This document shows positions 1-7,836 of a stretch of 64,000 nucleotides of DNA, piece after piece. The notes beneath the pieces are model-generated. The model saw only the letters and a list, made by a program, of their open reading frames with translations. It was not told the origin of the DNA and did not search any database. This DNA comes from Streptomyces sp. NBC_00247 (GTDB taxonomy: Bacteria > Actinomycetota > Actinomycetes > Streptomycetales > Streptomycetaceae): positions 1,612,001-1,676,000 of the forward strand of contig NZ_CP108093.1 in assembly GCF_036188265.1 (NCBI RefSeq), read 5' to 3'. The first letter of the stretch is position 1. Each line of letters opens with the position of its first letter. A program made the position numbers and the translations under genes.

Positions 1-383
1 ACGACGACGTCTCCTCTCGCCGGCGCGGAGCCGGAACGGTAGGCCAGCTTGTTCACGAACACCCGGTCCCCGACCCGCAGCGTGGGCTCCATCGAGCCGC
101 TCGGGATGAGGAAGGGCTGCACGACGAACGCGCTGAGGAGCAGTACGGCGGCAGGCAGGGCGGCGCAGATCAGGGCCGCCCGTCGCAGCGCGGGCCTCCG
201 CCCGGTCCGCCCACCGTCGCCCCGGCCCGGCTCGTTCCCATCACCCGGCTCACCCGGCAGGCCTCCGGGATCGGCCGGCCGGTCCTCAGAGCTCCCGGAA
301 CGCGAAAAGCGCGATCGCTCCTGCGGACCCTTCGCGGGTCCGGAGGAGCGATCGCGCTTCGTGTGCTGTTCTTCCGTGTCCAT
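1..383 (-). CDS. Signal peptidase I, partial (C-terminus beyond window)
   Basis: Membrane serine protease that removes signal peptides from exported preproteins on the outer face of the membrane. Only the first 127 codons are present; the gene runs off the left edge. After a hydrophilic, charged N-terminus of about 70 residues there is one membrane segment (roughly residues 78-95), then the hallmark IPSGSMEPTL with the catalytic serine in SGSM, then VGDRVFVNKLAY, the usual box C region. The general-base lysine lies beyond the window. In Streptomyces several paralogues (sipW-Z) follow rplS, so this is probably the first. ATG at 383 is the only canonical start before the membrane segment. It has no clear Shine-Dalgarno, but TAGGCT (a -10-like hexamer) lies 9 nt upstream, suggesting a nearly leaderless transcript. 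A strong hairpin sits inside codons 9-26 (separate entry). Confidence 0.9.
   Translation of the reverse strand, partial: MDTEEQHTKRDRSSGPAKGPQERSRFSRSGSSEDRPADPGGLPGEPGDGNEPGRGDGGRTGRRPALRRAALICAALPAAVLLLSAFVVQPFLIPSGSMEPTLRVGDRVFVNKLAYRSGSAPARGDVV
307..359 (-). terminator. 24-bp hairpin with U-tract after rplS, inside sip reading frame
   Basis: The arms 307-330 and 336-359 are complementary with one mismatch around a 5-nt loop. Read on the minus strand the stem is followed by GCTTTTCG, so it has the form of an intrinsic terminator about 70 nt downstream of the rplS stop. It lies wholly inside the N-terminal codons of the signal peptidase, so it may act as terminator for rplS and attenuator for the protease gene. 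Confidence 0.65.
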
Positions 384-428
384 CGCGGCCGAAGCCTATC
401 CGGCCGCGCTGTGGACGTCGGTGTCAGC

Positions 429-779
429 TCAGCGGTCGCGCTTCTCCTTGATCTTCGCGGCCTTGCCGCGCAGCTCACGGAGGAAGTACAGCTTGGCGCG
501 ACGGACGTCACCGCGGGTGACGAGCTCGATCTTCTCGAAGATCGGGCTGTGCACCGGGAAGGTGCGCTCGACGCCGACGCTGAAGGAGACCTTGCGGACC
601 GTGAAGGTCTCGCTGACGCCCGCACCCTGACGGCGGATGACGATGCCCTTGAACTGCTGGATACGGGAGCGGTTGCCCTCGATCACGCGCACGTGGACGT
701 TGACGGTGTCACCGGCGCGGAACGCCGGGAGGTCCGAACGCAGGGAGGCGGCGTTGACGCCATCGAGCAGGGAAGCCAT
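429..779 (-). CDS. rplS: 50S ribosomal protein L19
   Basis: Protein of the large ribosomal subunit at the 30S/50S interface. The 116-residue product starts [20 protein letters not shown] and contains the L19 core [19 protein letters not shown] and [15 protein letters not shown]-like C-terminus, full length for the family. ATG at 779 is preferred over an in-frame start 27 nt upstream because it gives the usual L19 N-terminus and has a purine-rich AAGAAAG about 8 nt before it. It follows trmD by 131 bp, the conserved rpsP-rimM-trmD-rplS order of bacteria. Confidence 0.96.
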   Translation of the reverse strand: MASLLDGVNAASLRSDLPAFRAGDTVNVHVRVIEGNRSRIQQFKGIVIRRQGAGVSETFTVRKVSFSVGVERTFPVHSPIFEKIELVTRGDVRRAKLYFLRELRGKAAKIKEKRDR

Positions 780-910
780 TGTGTCTGCTTTCTTCGCCGA
801 TGCCACAGGTCATCGACGGGAGATCGTCTGGAAGATCGAATGTGCTGACCACGTCGGGCGGACGTCGTTCCCCCTGTGGCAGGGGCGCACGTCGGACGTA
901 CAGCAGCTGC

Positions 911-1732
911 TCATTCTTCCACGGCGGAAGGCCTGCGCCAAAATCGGCCACCGGGCTCGGGTGCCCAGCCGAGGATGGAGAGGATCTCCCGGTCCTTCTT
1001 GTCGAAGTCGGTCGCGGCGCAGCGTTCGATCAGATCGGGCCTGTTCAGCGCGGTACGGGCGAACGCCTGGTCCCGGCGCCACCGCGCGATCTTCCCGTGG
1101 TGGCCGGTGAGCAGTACGTCAGGGATGGTCCGGCCGCGCCACTCGGGGGGCTTGGTGTAGACGGGGCCTTCCAGCAGGTTGGCCATGGCGCCGGGGGCGA
1201 AGGAGTCGTCCCGGTGCGACTCGGCGTTGCCGAGGACACCGGGCAGCAGACGGGCCACGGCCTCCGTGACGACGAGTACGGCCGCCTCCCCTCCGGCCAG
1301 GACGTAGTCCCCGATGGAGACCTCCACGACCGGCATGCGGGTGGCGTACTCCTCCGTCACACGGCGGTCGATGCCCTCGTACCGCGCCGGGGTGAAGACC
1401 AGCCAGGGCCGCTCGGAGAGCTCGACCGCGAGTTCCTGGGTGAAGGGGCGTCCACTGGGCGTGGGCACGACCATGACCGGGCTGTGCGCGCCGGACTCGT
1501 AGCCGTCGGCGAGCACCTGGTCGAGCGCGTCGCCCCAGGGCTCGGTCTTCATGACCATGCCGGGGCCGCCGCCGTACGGGGTGTCGTCCACCGTGTTGTG
1601 CCGGTCGTACGTCCACTCCCGCAGGTCGTGGACGTGCACGTCCAGGCTGCCCCGGTTGCGGGCCTTGCCCACCAGCGAGACGTTCAGCGGTTCGAGGTAC
1701 TCGGGGAAGATCGTGACGACGTCGAGACGCAT
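911..1732 (-). CDS. trmD: tRNA (guanine-37-N1)-methyltransferase
   Basis: SpoU-TrmD (SPOUT) enzyme that uses S-adenosylmethionine to methylate G37 next to the anticodon, preventing +1 frameshifting. The 273-residue protein begins [16 protein letters not shown] and shows the trefoil-knot SAM site: TPARYEGIDRRV, then SIGDYVLAGGEAAVLV. The C-terminal region has RPPEW-like PPEWRGRTIPDVLLTGHH, typical of TrmD. The ATG overlaps the rimM stop by one base (TAATG), so translation is probably coupled. Length matches the family. Confidence 0.96.
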   Translation of the reverse strand: MRLDVVTIFPEYLEPLNVSLVGKARNRGSLDVHVHDLREWTYDRHNTVDDTPYGGGPGMVMKTEPWGDALDQVLADGYESGAHSPVMVVPTPSGRPFTQELAVELSERPWLVFTPARYEGIDRRVTEEYATRMPVVEVSIGDYVLAGGEAAVLVVTEAVARLLPGVLGNAESHRDDSFAPGAMANLLEGPVYTKPPEWRGRTIPDVLLTGHHGKIARWRRDQAFARTALNRPDLIERCAATDFDKKDREILSILGWAPEPGGRFWRRPSAVEE

Positions 1733-2340
1733 TACGCCTTGCTCCCCGCGTCGGCCCCTTCGGCGCTGCCGCCGGCCTCCCCGTCGCCGCCCTCGGCCTC
1801 CTCGTCGCGCGAGGAGGCGACGAGCGCCTCGCTCGCGTCGATCAGACCGGGCGGCGGGTCGACGACGGCCCGCTGCTCCTCCAGGTCGATCTCGATGACG
1901 ATCTCCTGGACGAAGGGGATCATCACCTCGCTGCCGTCCGGGCGCTCCACGATGAACAGGTCCTGCGAGGGCAGGTGGGTGATCTCGGTGATCCGGCCGA
2001 TCTCCGTACCGTCCGCGAGGACCACGTCGAGGTCCATCAGCTGGTGGTCGTAGAACTCTTCCGGGTCTTCGGGGAGCTCCTCGGGGTCCACGTCGGCGAT
2101 CAGCAGGGTGTTGCGCAGCGCTTCGGCGCCGGTCCGGTCGCTCACGCCCGCGAAGCGGAGCAGCAGCCGGCCGCTGTGCACCCGGCCGGTCTCGATCGTG
2201 AGGGGTCCCACCCCCGCCGGTTCGGTGGCGAGCACGGCACCGGGGCCGAGGCGCAGCTCCGGCTCGTCCGTGCGGACCTCGACGGTGACTTCGCCCTTGA
2301 TGCCATGGGCGCGGCCGATCCGCGCAACTACCAACTGCAC
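1732..2340 (-). CDS. rimM: 16S rRNA-processing/30S maturation factor RimM
   Basis: Assembly factor for the 30S head that binds S19. The N-terminal barrel begins [17 protein letters not shown], and the PRC-barrel half contains [10 protein letters not shown] and [18 protein letters not shown] 35-residue acidic/glycine-rich tail ends the 202-residue protein, longer than in E. coli and common in actinobacteria. Start is GTG at 2340 with GGAGAA 7 nt upstream; longer upstream reading frames would add unrelated sequence. It overlaps trmD by one base. Confidence 0.93.
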   Translation of the reverse strand: MQLVVARIGRAHGIKGEVTVEVRTDEPELRLGPGAVLATEPAGVGPLTIETGRVHSGRLLLRFAGVSDRTGAEALRNTLLIADVDPEELPEDPEEFYDHQLMDLDVVLADGTEIGRITEITHLPSQDLFIVERPDGSEVMIPFVQEIVIEIDLEEQRAVVDPPPGLIDASEALVASSRDEEAEGGDGEAGGSAEGADAGSKA

Positions 2341-2503
2341 GCTGATTCTCCGATTGATGGGGCGGACGCGGGCGTCCGGGATGAGCCGGGCGACAGCGCC
2401 GGGGGTACGGGAGGGCCGCCCCGGGCGCCACCGGGCCGTGACTGACGATTCCCGTCGGGCGGCGCGAATCGTCGGACGCGGCCTCGGCGCCGGAGCGACG
2501 ACA

Positions 2504-2539
2504 AGGGCCGGGGACGGCTGTGAAGCCCTCCCCGGCCCT
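2504..2539 (-). terminator. Hairpin between khpA and rimM
   Basis: Arms 2504-2514 and 2529-2539 are perfect 11-bp complements of very high GC with a 14-nt loop. The hairpin lies 18 nt after the khpA stop in the 217-bp gap before rimM. There is no U-tract, as is common in Streptomyces. It could partly separate rpsP-khpA from rimM-trmD. Confidence 0.45.
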
Positions 2540-2557
2540 GGCCGGTGTTCAACCTTT

Positions 2558-2797
2558 TCAGCGCACCTGGTCCACGTCGACGAGGTCGACACGGATGCCA
2601 CGGCCGCCGATGGCGCCCACGACAGTGCGCAGAGCACGCGCGGTGCGGCCGTTGCGGCCGATCACCTTGCCGAGGTCGTCGGGGTGCACCCGGACCTCCA
2701 GCACGCGTCCGCGGCGCAGATCACGCGAGGCGACCTGCACATCGTCGGGGTTGTCGACGATGCCCTTCACGAGGTGCTCGAGAGCCTCCTCGAGCAT
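2558..2797 (-). CDS. khpA: KH-domain RNA-binding protein KhpA (YlqC family)
   Basis: A 79-residue protein consisting of one KH fold. The diagnostic GxxG loop is seen in [13 protein letters not shown], which in this family contacts single-stranded RNA. Such proteins (KhpA in firmicutes, usually paired with KhpB) affect RNA stability and cell division or elongation in other bacteria; the role in Streptomyces is not established. The gene begins two bases after the rpsP stop codon, so it is surely co-transcribed with it. Confidence 0.92.
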   Translation of the reverse strand: MLEEALEHLVKGIVDNPDDVQVASRDLRRGRVLEVRVHPDDLGKVIGRNGRTARALRTVVGAIGGRGIRVDLVDVDQVR

Positions 2798-2799
2798 GC

Positions 2800-3231
2800 T
2801 CAGGCCTCGGTCGACTCGGCGGCGTCGGCCGCCTCGTCAGCCTTCTTCTCGGACTTCTTGGCCTTCGGGGTGATGGCCTCGCCCTTGGCCTCGTCGCCGT
2901 CGGAGGTCAGAGCCTCGAACAGCGCACGCTTGTCGGCCTTGGGCTCCGGCTGCAGCAGCGGCGCGGGGGCCGGGAGGCCCTTGTGGGCCTGCCAGTCACC
3001 GGTGAGCTTCAGGATCGCCAGGACGGGCTCGGTCGGCTGGGCGCCGACGGACAGCCAGTACTGCGCGCGCTCCGCGTTGACCTCGATGCGGGACGGGTTC
3101 TGCACCGGGTGGTACAGGCCGATCTCCTCGATGGCCCGGCCGTCACGGCGGGTACGGGAGTCGGCGACGACGATGCGGTAGTGAGGCGAACGGATCTTGC
3201 CCAGACGCTTCAGCTTGATCTTGACTGCCAC
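2800..3231 (-). CDS. rpsP: 30S ribosomal protein S16
   Basis: S16 is needed for 30S assembly. The first 80 residues are the conserved domain ([19 protein letters not shown], then [14 protein letters not shown], then [12 protein letters not shown]). A lysine/glutamate/alanine-rich tail of about 50 residues is typical of actinobacterial S16. Start is GTG at 3231, fixed by the universal AVKIKL N-terminus, with AGGAG 12 nt upstream. It is the first gene of the ribosomal block. Confidence 0.95.
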   Translation of the reverse strand: MAVKIKLKRLGKIRSPHYRIVVADSRTRRDGRAIEEIGLYHPVQNPSRIEVNAERAQYWLSVGAQPTEPVLAILKLTGDWQAHKGLPAPAPLLQPEPKADKRALFEALTSDGDEAKGEAITPKAKKSEKKADEAADAAESTEA

Positions 3232-3366
3232 GGAAGTGGTGTCTCCTGGTCTTGACGGGATTGGGCACAACAAAATGCCACGTGGGGTTGTGGCACCCGA
3301 GGTGCCCGATGGACGCGTCAGCCGGAGGAGAGAGGGGTCCTGTGCGACTGTCGAGTGCAGCTGTCC

Positions 3367-3372
3367 ATTGTG
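3367..3372 (-). promoter_or_regulatory. Probable -10 box for rpsP operon
   Basis: On the minus strand CACAAT sits in the low-complexity gap between the SprT-like gene and rpsP. Transcription from here would give a leader of about 130 nt that contains short complementary blocks (GGCAC/GTGCC and CACAAC/GTTGTG), so the leader could fold. No convincing -35 was found. Confidence 0.3.
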
Positions 3373-3387
3373 CCACACGCCATCTGC

Positions 3388-3981
3388 TCACCCCACCGCG
3401 ACGGTGGCTTCCGGAATCCGGAACGGCTTGCCGCAGCCCCCGCAGACGATCGGCGCCTGGGCGAGGACCGAGGGGACGACGCGGACGTTGCGTCCGCAGT
3501 CGCAGACGGCCTTGACGCGGACGCCGCCACCGGACGAGCCGTGCCGGGCGGCGGGGCCCCGGAAGGACCGCTTGGTGTCGGCGGCCGTCGCCACGGTGTG
3601 CGCCTTCAGCGCGCGCTGGAGGCGCTCGGCCGTGGGGCGGTAGCGCCTCTTGGCCTCCGCGTCGAGGGTGACCAGCGAGAAGCCGCTGCTGGGGTGGGGC
3701 TCCTCGGTGTGGTCGAGGCCCAGCTCTTCCGCGATCGCCAGAAAACGTCGGTTGTGGTACCTGCCGGCGCGGGAGGTGTCGCGGACACCTCGGGCGGCGG
3801 CGATGCCGTGGACTGCCTCGTGGAGCAGTCGCTCGAAGGAGAGTTCGGCGCCACAGGCGGACGAGGACTCTCCGATCAGGGACTCGGGTGCGGCGAGATC
3901 GGGCAGCTCGGGGTGGTACCGCTGAATGTCGGCCCACGCCTGTGCCAGCTCTGCGGCAAGTACAGGTGGTGTCGTGCTCAC
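3388..3981 (-). CDS. SprT-like zinc metallopeptidase-domain protein
   Basis: A 197-residue protein with HEAVH (HExxH metallopeptidase motif, about residue 54) inside LLHEAVHGIAAARGV, a helical middle part, and a C-terminal zinc-ribbon-like section with two cysteine pairs (CDCG and CGGCG). This HExxH plus Cys4 layout is that of SprT-like proteins, whose best-known member is eukaryotic Spartan; bacterial members are poorly understood. Start is GTG at 3981. There is no Shine-Dalgarno, and a -10-like CGTTAT ends 6 nt before it, so the mRNA may be leaderless. An orthologue occupies the same place near rpsP in S. coelicolor as I recall (SCO5590). Substrate unknown. Confidence 0.7.
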   Translation of the reverse strand: MSTTPPVLAAELAQAWADIQRYHPELPDLAAPESLIGESSSACGAELSFERLLHEAVHGIAAARGVRDTSRAGRYHNRRFLAIAEELGLDHTEEPHPSSGFSLVTLDAEAKRRYRPTAERLQRALKAHTVATAADTKRSFRGPAARHGSSGGGVRVKAVCDCGRNVRVVPSVLAQAPIVCGGCGKPFRIPEATVAVG

Positions 3982-3987
3982 GTCGTG

Positions 3988-4015
3988 ATAACGAGCCTGA
4001 GGGCCCCGGTGTTCC
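3988..4015 (-). promoter_or_regulatory. Candidate ECF-type promoter of SprT-like gene
   Basis: Minus strand GGAAC, 17 nt, CGTTAT, then 6 nt to the GTG start. GGAAC with a CGTT element at this spacing resembles promoters of ECF sigma factors of the SigE/SigR kind. The geometry would start transcription at or next to the GTG. Confidence 0.35.
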
Positions 4016-4760
4016 TATTCCGGGGCATCCCAAATAATTTGCACGTACCAGCCGGTTGGCGGCGATGCCCCGTGTACGCGGGCGGGTACGCCGAACTGCG
4101 GAGAAGCCGCACAGCTCACACCAAGCTCGTACGTAATAACACGTAGACACTCTCGTCGGGGTGCACGGGTCCGTACCGCTTTCGCATGCTTTCGCGCACC
4201 GCCCGGAGCCCGGGTCCCCGTGAGGTGGCGGGGCCGGGAACCGGAACGGGAGACGCGGTCCGCGCCCGGTCGGGGCGAGGCTACCGGGCCCGCCCCCCGA
4301 ACGGAGCACCGGCCCCGCCCGCCGCCCCCGTGCGCGGTCCGGCGCACGCGCGGGCCGTCCGCCCGAGCCCCGCGACCACCCCCGTGACCACGCCGTACGC
4401 GGGCGGTGGAGGCTCGACGTGCTGCGCTCGGCGTGTCGGGTAAGACTGGGCGGAAGGAACGGGAGGCTCGCGTTCCGGATGTCCGCCCGTCCCACCGCGG
4501 ACCGCCGGACCGCGCGGCGCCACCCTGCGGACCGCGAGGCCCGCGAAGCTGATCGGTACCGCCTTCCCAACGGCGAGAGTCGGCGGTGCGGCGCACCCCG
4601 CCCCCGGAGGGCGCACGTCCAGGGCGCGCAATGAATGACCCTGCGCCCCCTGGACGCGGCGGCTGATGCGCAGTTCTCTGACATACGGGGATGCGGACGC
4701 CCGCACGCGGGGGCGCCCATTCGGGCACGACCGAACCCTCTTGGCGATTGGGGTACATCC
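4016..4760. other. Long non-coding interval
   Basis: About 745 bases without a convincing gene. The left end (4016-4140) is comparatively AT-rich, with AAATAATTTG and ACGTAATAACACGT, and looks regulatory. 4150-4640 is extremely GC-rich with open frames on several strands but no family motif or codon-bias support. I could not match it to rnpB, 6S or tmRNA by eye. It probably holds divergent promoters and could hide a small RNA. Confidence 0.4.
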
Positions 4761-5642
4761 ATGACACCAACGCTCGTCCGGCACCGCAGGTACGCGGACA
4801 CCCCCGCTCCGGTGGACACCGGTACCCGTGCCCGCGACTGGGCAGAGATCCAGGAGCGGATGCTGTCACCGCTGTACGAAGCGGTCTACGAAAGACTCGA
4901 AATCGGGTCCGGCACCCGCATGCTCTCCCTCGGCTGCGGTTCCGGGCTCGCGCTGCTGATCGCGGCCGCCCGCGGGGCCCGGGTCACCGGCGTGGACACC
5001 GACCGCGACCGGCTCGCCCTGGCCCGGGAGCGGCTGCTGCCGCCGGGGGCGGAGGGGCCCGCGGGCCGGGCCGGGCCGTACGGTCCCGCGGCCGGCGCGC
5101 CACCGCGGCTGTTCGACGCCGTCCCGGCGGCGGCCCCCGCGGACGGTGTTCCGTACAACCTGCTCACCGCCTTCGACCCGATCGGCTGCGCGGCGGGCGA
5201 CTCCGAAGGGCTCACCCCCGGGCTGGAGGCCGCCGTACCGCTGGCGGCCCGGGGCGCGACCGTCGTACTGACCGGCTGGGGGCCGCCCGAGAGGTGTGCC
5301 ACGGCCGCGGTGCTGGAGGTGGCGGACCGGCTCGCGAACCCGTCCGGCGGCGCGCGCTCCGGCGCCCGGCGGCCGGCGCGGCGGGACGATCTGGAGGAGA
5401 TCGCCTCCCGTGCGGGGCTGAAACCGGACGGTTCGGGCCGCGTGTCCTGCCCGTTCGGCTACGCCGGCCTGGACAGCGCGGTCCGCGGGCTGCTCTCGAC
5501 CGGGCTCTTCGACGCGGCGGTGGCGGCCACGGACTGCGGTCAGGTCGCCAAGGAGATCGCGGAGGCGCTGCATCCGCACCGGCGGTCCGACGGCACGGTG
5601 TGGATGCCGAACGTCTTCCGCTACCTGGTCTGCGTCTGCTGA
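4761..5642 (+). CDS. SAM-dependent methyltransferase-fold protein
   Basis: A 293-residue class I methyltransferase-like protein. Motif I is GLGCGSG-like (SLGCGSGLALLIAAARGA, about residue 54), followed by VTGVDTDRDRLALAR with the acidic ribose-binding residue. The central part has an alanine/proline/glycine-rich insertion (about residues 95-130), and the C-terminal part resembles small-molecule methyltransferases. ATG at 4761 was chosen because upstream frame loses coding character. Homologues occupy this site next to ftsH/ffh in many Streptomyces. Substrate unknown. Confidence 0.75.
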   Translation: MTPTLVRHRRYADTPAPVDTGTRARDWAEIQERMLSPLYEAVYERLEIGSGTRMLSLGCGSGLALLIAAARGARVTGVDTDRDRLALARERLLPPGAEGPAGRAGPYGPAAGAPPRLFDAVPAAAPADGVPYNLLTAFDPIGCAAGDSEGLTPGLEAAVPLAARGATVVLTGWGPPERCATAAVLEVADRLANPSGGARSGARRPARRDDLEEIASRAGLKPDGSGRVSCPFGYAGLDSAVRGLLSTGLFDAAVAATDCGQVAKEIAEALHPHRRSDGTVWMPNVFRYLVCVC

Positions 5643-5652
5643 GATCCGCCCG

Positions 5653-5692
5653 CGCCCCGCGGCGGCGTGAACGGACACGCTGCCACGGGGCG
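5653..5692. terminator. Imperfect hairpin between convergent genes
   Basis: 5653-5669 pairs with 5676-5692 with three mismatches around a 6-nt loop, in the 54-bp gap between the convergent methyltransferase and ftsH genes. It probably serves both. Confidence 0.5.
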
Positions 5693-5696
5693 CCCT

Positions 5697-7625
5697 TCAC
5701 GCAGGGTGCGGCTTCTCCAGCCGGGTGATGCCCGCCGCGCGGTACGCCTCCGCCTCCTCCAGCGTCTCGTTCGCCAGCAGCGCCTCGGCGAGCGAGTCGA
5801 GGCGGTCGCGGTTCTCCCGCAGCAGCCGGCAGGCGTCCTCGTAGCACTCGTCGACGATGCGCCGCATCTCCTCGTCGATCGCGTCCAGCGTGGCGGGCGC
5901 GGCCGACAGCCCGTACGCCTGCTGGGCGTCGGCCGGGATGGCCGTGAGCCTGCCCACCCGGTGGCTCATCCCCCACCGTCCGACCATGCCCCGCGCCAGG
6001 CTGGTGACCTGCTCCAGATCGCTCTCGGCGCCCGTGGTGATGACGTCGTAGACCACGTGTTCGGCGGCCATGCCGCCGAGGGCGCCGATGATCCGGCCGC
6101 GCAGGTAGTCCTCGGTGTACGCGTACTTGTCGGCGTCCGGCGTGGAGAGCGTGACGCCGAGAGCCCGGCCGCGCGGCACGATGGTGACCTTGCGCACCGG
6201 GTCGGCTCCCGGCTGGAGCATGCCGAGCAGGGCGTGGCCGCTCTCGTGGTAGGCGGTCCTGCGGCGCTCCTCCTCCGGCATGACCAGCGGGCGTTCGGCG
6301 CCGAGCTGGACCTTCTCCAGCGCCTGGAAGAGGTCGGTCTGCTCGACCTCGGACCCCTTGCGCTTGACGGCCAGCAGCGCCGCCTCGTTGGCGAGGTTGG
6401 CGAGGTCCGCGCCGGTCATCCCGGGGGTGGCGCCCGCCACCCGGGAGAGGTCGACTCCGTCGGCGAGCGGGATCCGCCGGGTGTGGATCTTCAGGATCGC
6501 CTCGCGGCCTCCCCGGTCCGGCGGGCTGACCTGCACGATGCGGTCGAATCTGCCGGGCCGGGTGAGGGCGGGGTCGAGTACGTCGGCGCGGTTGGTCGCG
6601 GCCAGCACGATCACGCCTTCGGAGCCGGAGAAGCCGTCCATCTCGGTGAGGATCTGGTTGAGCGTCTGCTCGCGTTCGTCGTGGCCGCCCATGCCCGCAC
6701 CGCCGCCGCGGACGCGGCCGATGGTGTCGATCTCGTCGATGAAGACGATGGCGGGCGCGATCTTGCGGGCCTCGGCGAAGAGTTCGCGCACCCGGCCCGC
6801 GCCCACGCCGACGATCATCTCGATGAACTCGGAGGCGGAGGCCGAGAAGAAGGGCACCCCGGCCTCGCCCGCGACGGCGCGCGCCAGCAGCGTCTTGCCG
6901 GTACCGGGCGGCCCGGCGAGCAGGACCCCGCCCGGCATGCGGGCGCCCATCTTCCGGTAGGCCTCGGGGCTCTTCAGGAAGTCGACGACGTCGTTGAGTT
7001 CGCCCTCCACCTCGTCGATGCCGGCCACGTCGGCGAAGGTGGTGCGGGTGGAGCTCTCCAGGGCGACCGGTCTGGGCGGCGCCTTGCGTCCGAAGCCGCC
7101 CATCCCGCCGCCCGGACCGCCGCGCGACATCCGCCGGGCGATGAACACCCAGAGCAGGACGAGGAGCAGCATCGGCGCCAGCGAGATCAGGAGGTTGGCG
7201 AGGAAGCTCCGCTGCTGGACGACCGGCTCGGCGGTGACGGTGACGTCGTCGTCCACCAGTTCGTCCCAGAGGTCGTCGTCCGCGAAGGCGGGCCGCTGGG
7301 TCGTGAACTTGGTGTACTCGGTGTCCTCGCCGGGGACCTTCGCCTTCTTCTTGAGCTCGCCCTGGATGGCATCGCCCTTGGAGTAGATCTTGGAGACGTT
7401 CCCGGCGCCGACCTGTTTGGTGAACTCGGTGTAGGCGATGGTCGGCTCGTCGTCGCCGTTGAAGAGGGAGAGCACCAGGTTGGCGAGGAGGTAGACGATC
7501 AGCGCGGTGAGCAGCAGCCGTCCCCAGCCGCCGGGCATCTTCCGGCGCTGCGGAGGGGGCGGGGGTGCTCCTTCGGAGCGCCAGGGCTGGTCGGGGCGAT
7601 CGCGGGGAGGTACGGGGGTGGTCAC
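5697..7625 (-). CDS. ftsH: ATP-dependent zinc metalloprotease FtsH
   Basis: Membrane AAA+ protease that degrades misfolded and regulatory proteins. The 642-residue protein has a short cytosolic N-terminus, two membrane segments (about residues 28-46 and 150-170) bounding an extracytoplasmic domain, then a Walker A GPPGTGKT, Walker [12 protein letters not shown] region with [20 protein letters not shown], and the protease motif HESGH (HExxH). GTG at 7625 is chosen for AGAGGAGA 5 nt upstream. It is shorter than the other Streptomyces FtsH and lacks a long C-terminal tail, fitting the second copy (SCO5587 type). Confidence 0.93.
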   Translation of the reverse strand: MTTPVPPRDRPDQPWRSEGAPPPPPQRRKMPGGWGRLLLTALIVYLLANLVLSLFNGDDEPTIAYTEFTKQVGAGNVSKIYSKGDAIQGELKKKAKVPGEDTEYTKFTTQRPAFADDDLWDELVDDDVTVTAEPVVQQRSFLANLLISLAPMLLLVLLWVFIARRMSRGGPGGGMGGFGRKAPPRPVALESSTRTTFADVAGIDEVEGELNDVVDFLKSPEAYRKMGARMPGGVLLAGPPGTGKTLLARAVAGEAGVPFFSASASEFIEMIVGVGAGRVRELFAEARKIAPAIVFIDEIDTIGRVRGGGAGMGGHDEREQTLNQILTEMDGFSGSEGVIVLAATNRADVLDPALTRPGRFDRIVQVSPPDRGGREAILKIHTRRIPLADGVDLSRVAGATPGMTGADLANLANEAALLAVKRKGSEVEQTDLFQALEKVQLGAERPLVMPEEERRRTAYHESGHALLGMLQPGADPVRKVTIVPRGRALGVTLSTPDADKYAYTEDYLRGRIIGALGGMAAEHVVYDVITTGAESDLEQVTSLARGMVGRWGMSHRVGRLTAIPADAQQAYGLSAAPATLDAIDEEMRRIVDECYEDACRLLRENRDRLDSLAEALLANETLEEAEAYRAAGITRLEKPHPA

Positions 7626-7754
7626 ACGCTCTCCTCTGCCGACGACCGTGAGTGGCGCTATTCGCGACATTAGGGGAGAAAACGCTCCATAGCCCCCGGA
7701 GGGTGAGCCCCATGGGCCGTACGCGGCACACCCCGGAGGCACGACCCGCGGCAC

Positions 7755-7797
7755 GCGAGAAGGGGCGCGCACCGTCGCGGTGCGCGCCCCTTCTCGC
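7755..7797 (-). terminator. 19-bp perfect hairpin after ffh
   Basis: Perfect arms 7755-7773 and 7779-7797 around the loop GTCGC, about 40 nt past the ffh stop on the minus strand and without U-tract. A typical Streptomyces rho-independent terminator. Confidence 0.75.
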
Positions 7798-7836
7798 CTC
7801 CTGCGGGCGCCCGTGAACCGGGCGGGCCCGCAGCGG

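Noticed and set aside
4015-4869. Open frames in the 4.0-4.8 kb gap, both strands
   Set aside because: Products are Arg/Gly/Pro-rich without a recognisable domain or Shine-Dalgarno; I prefer non-coding.
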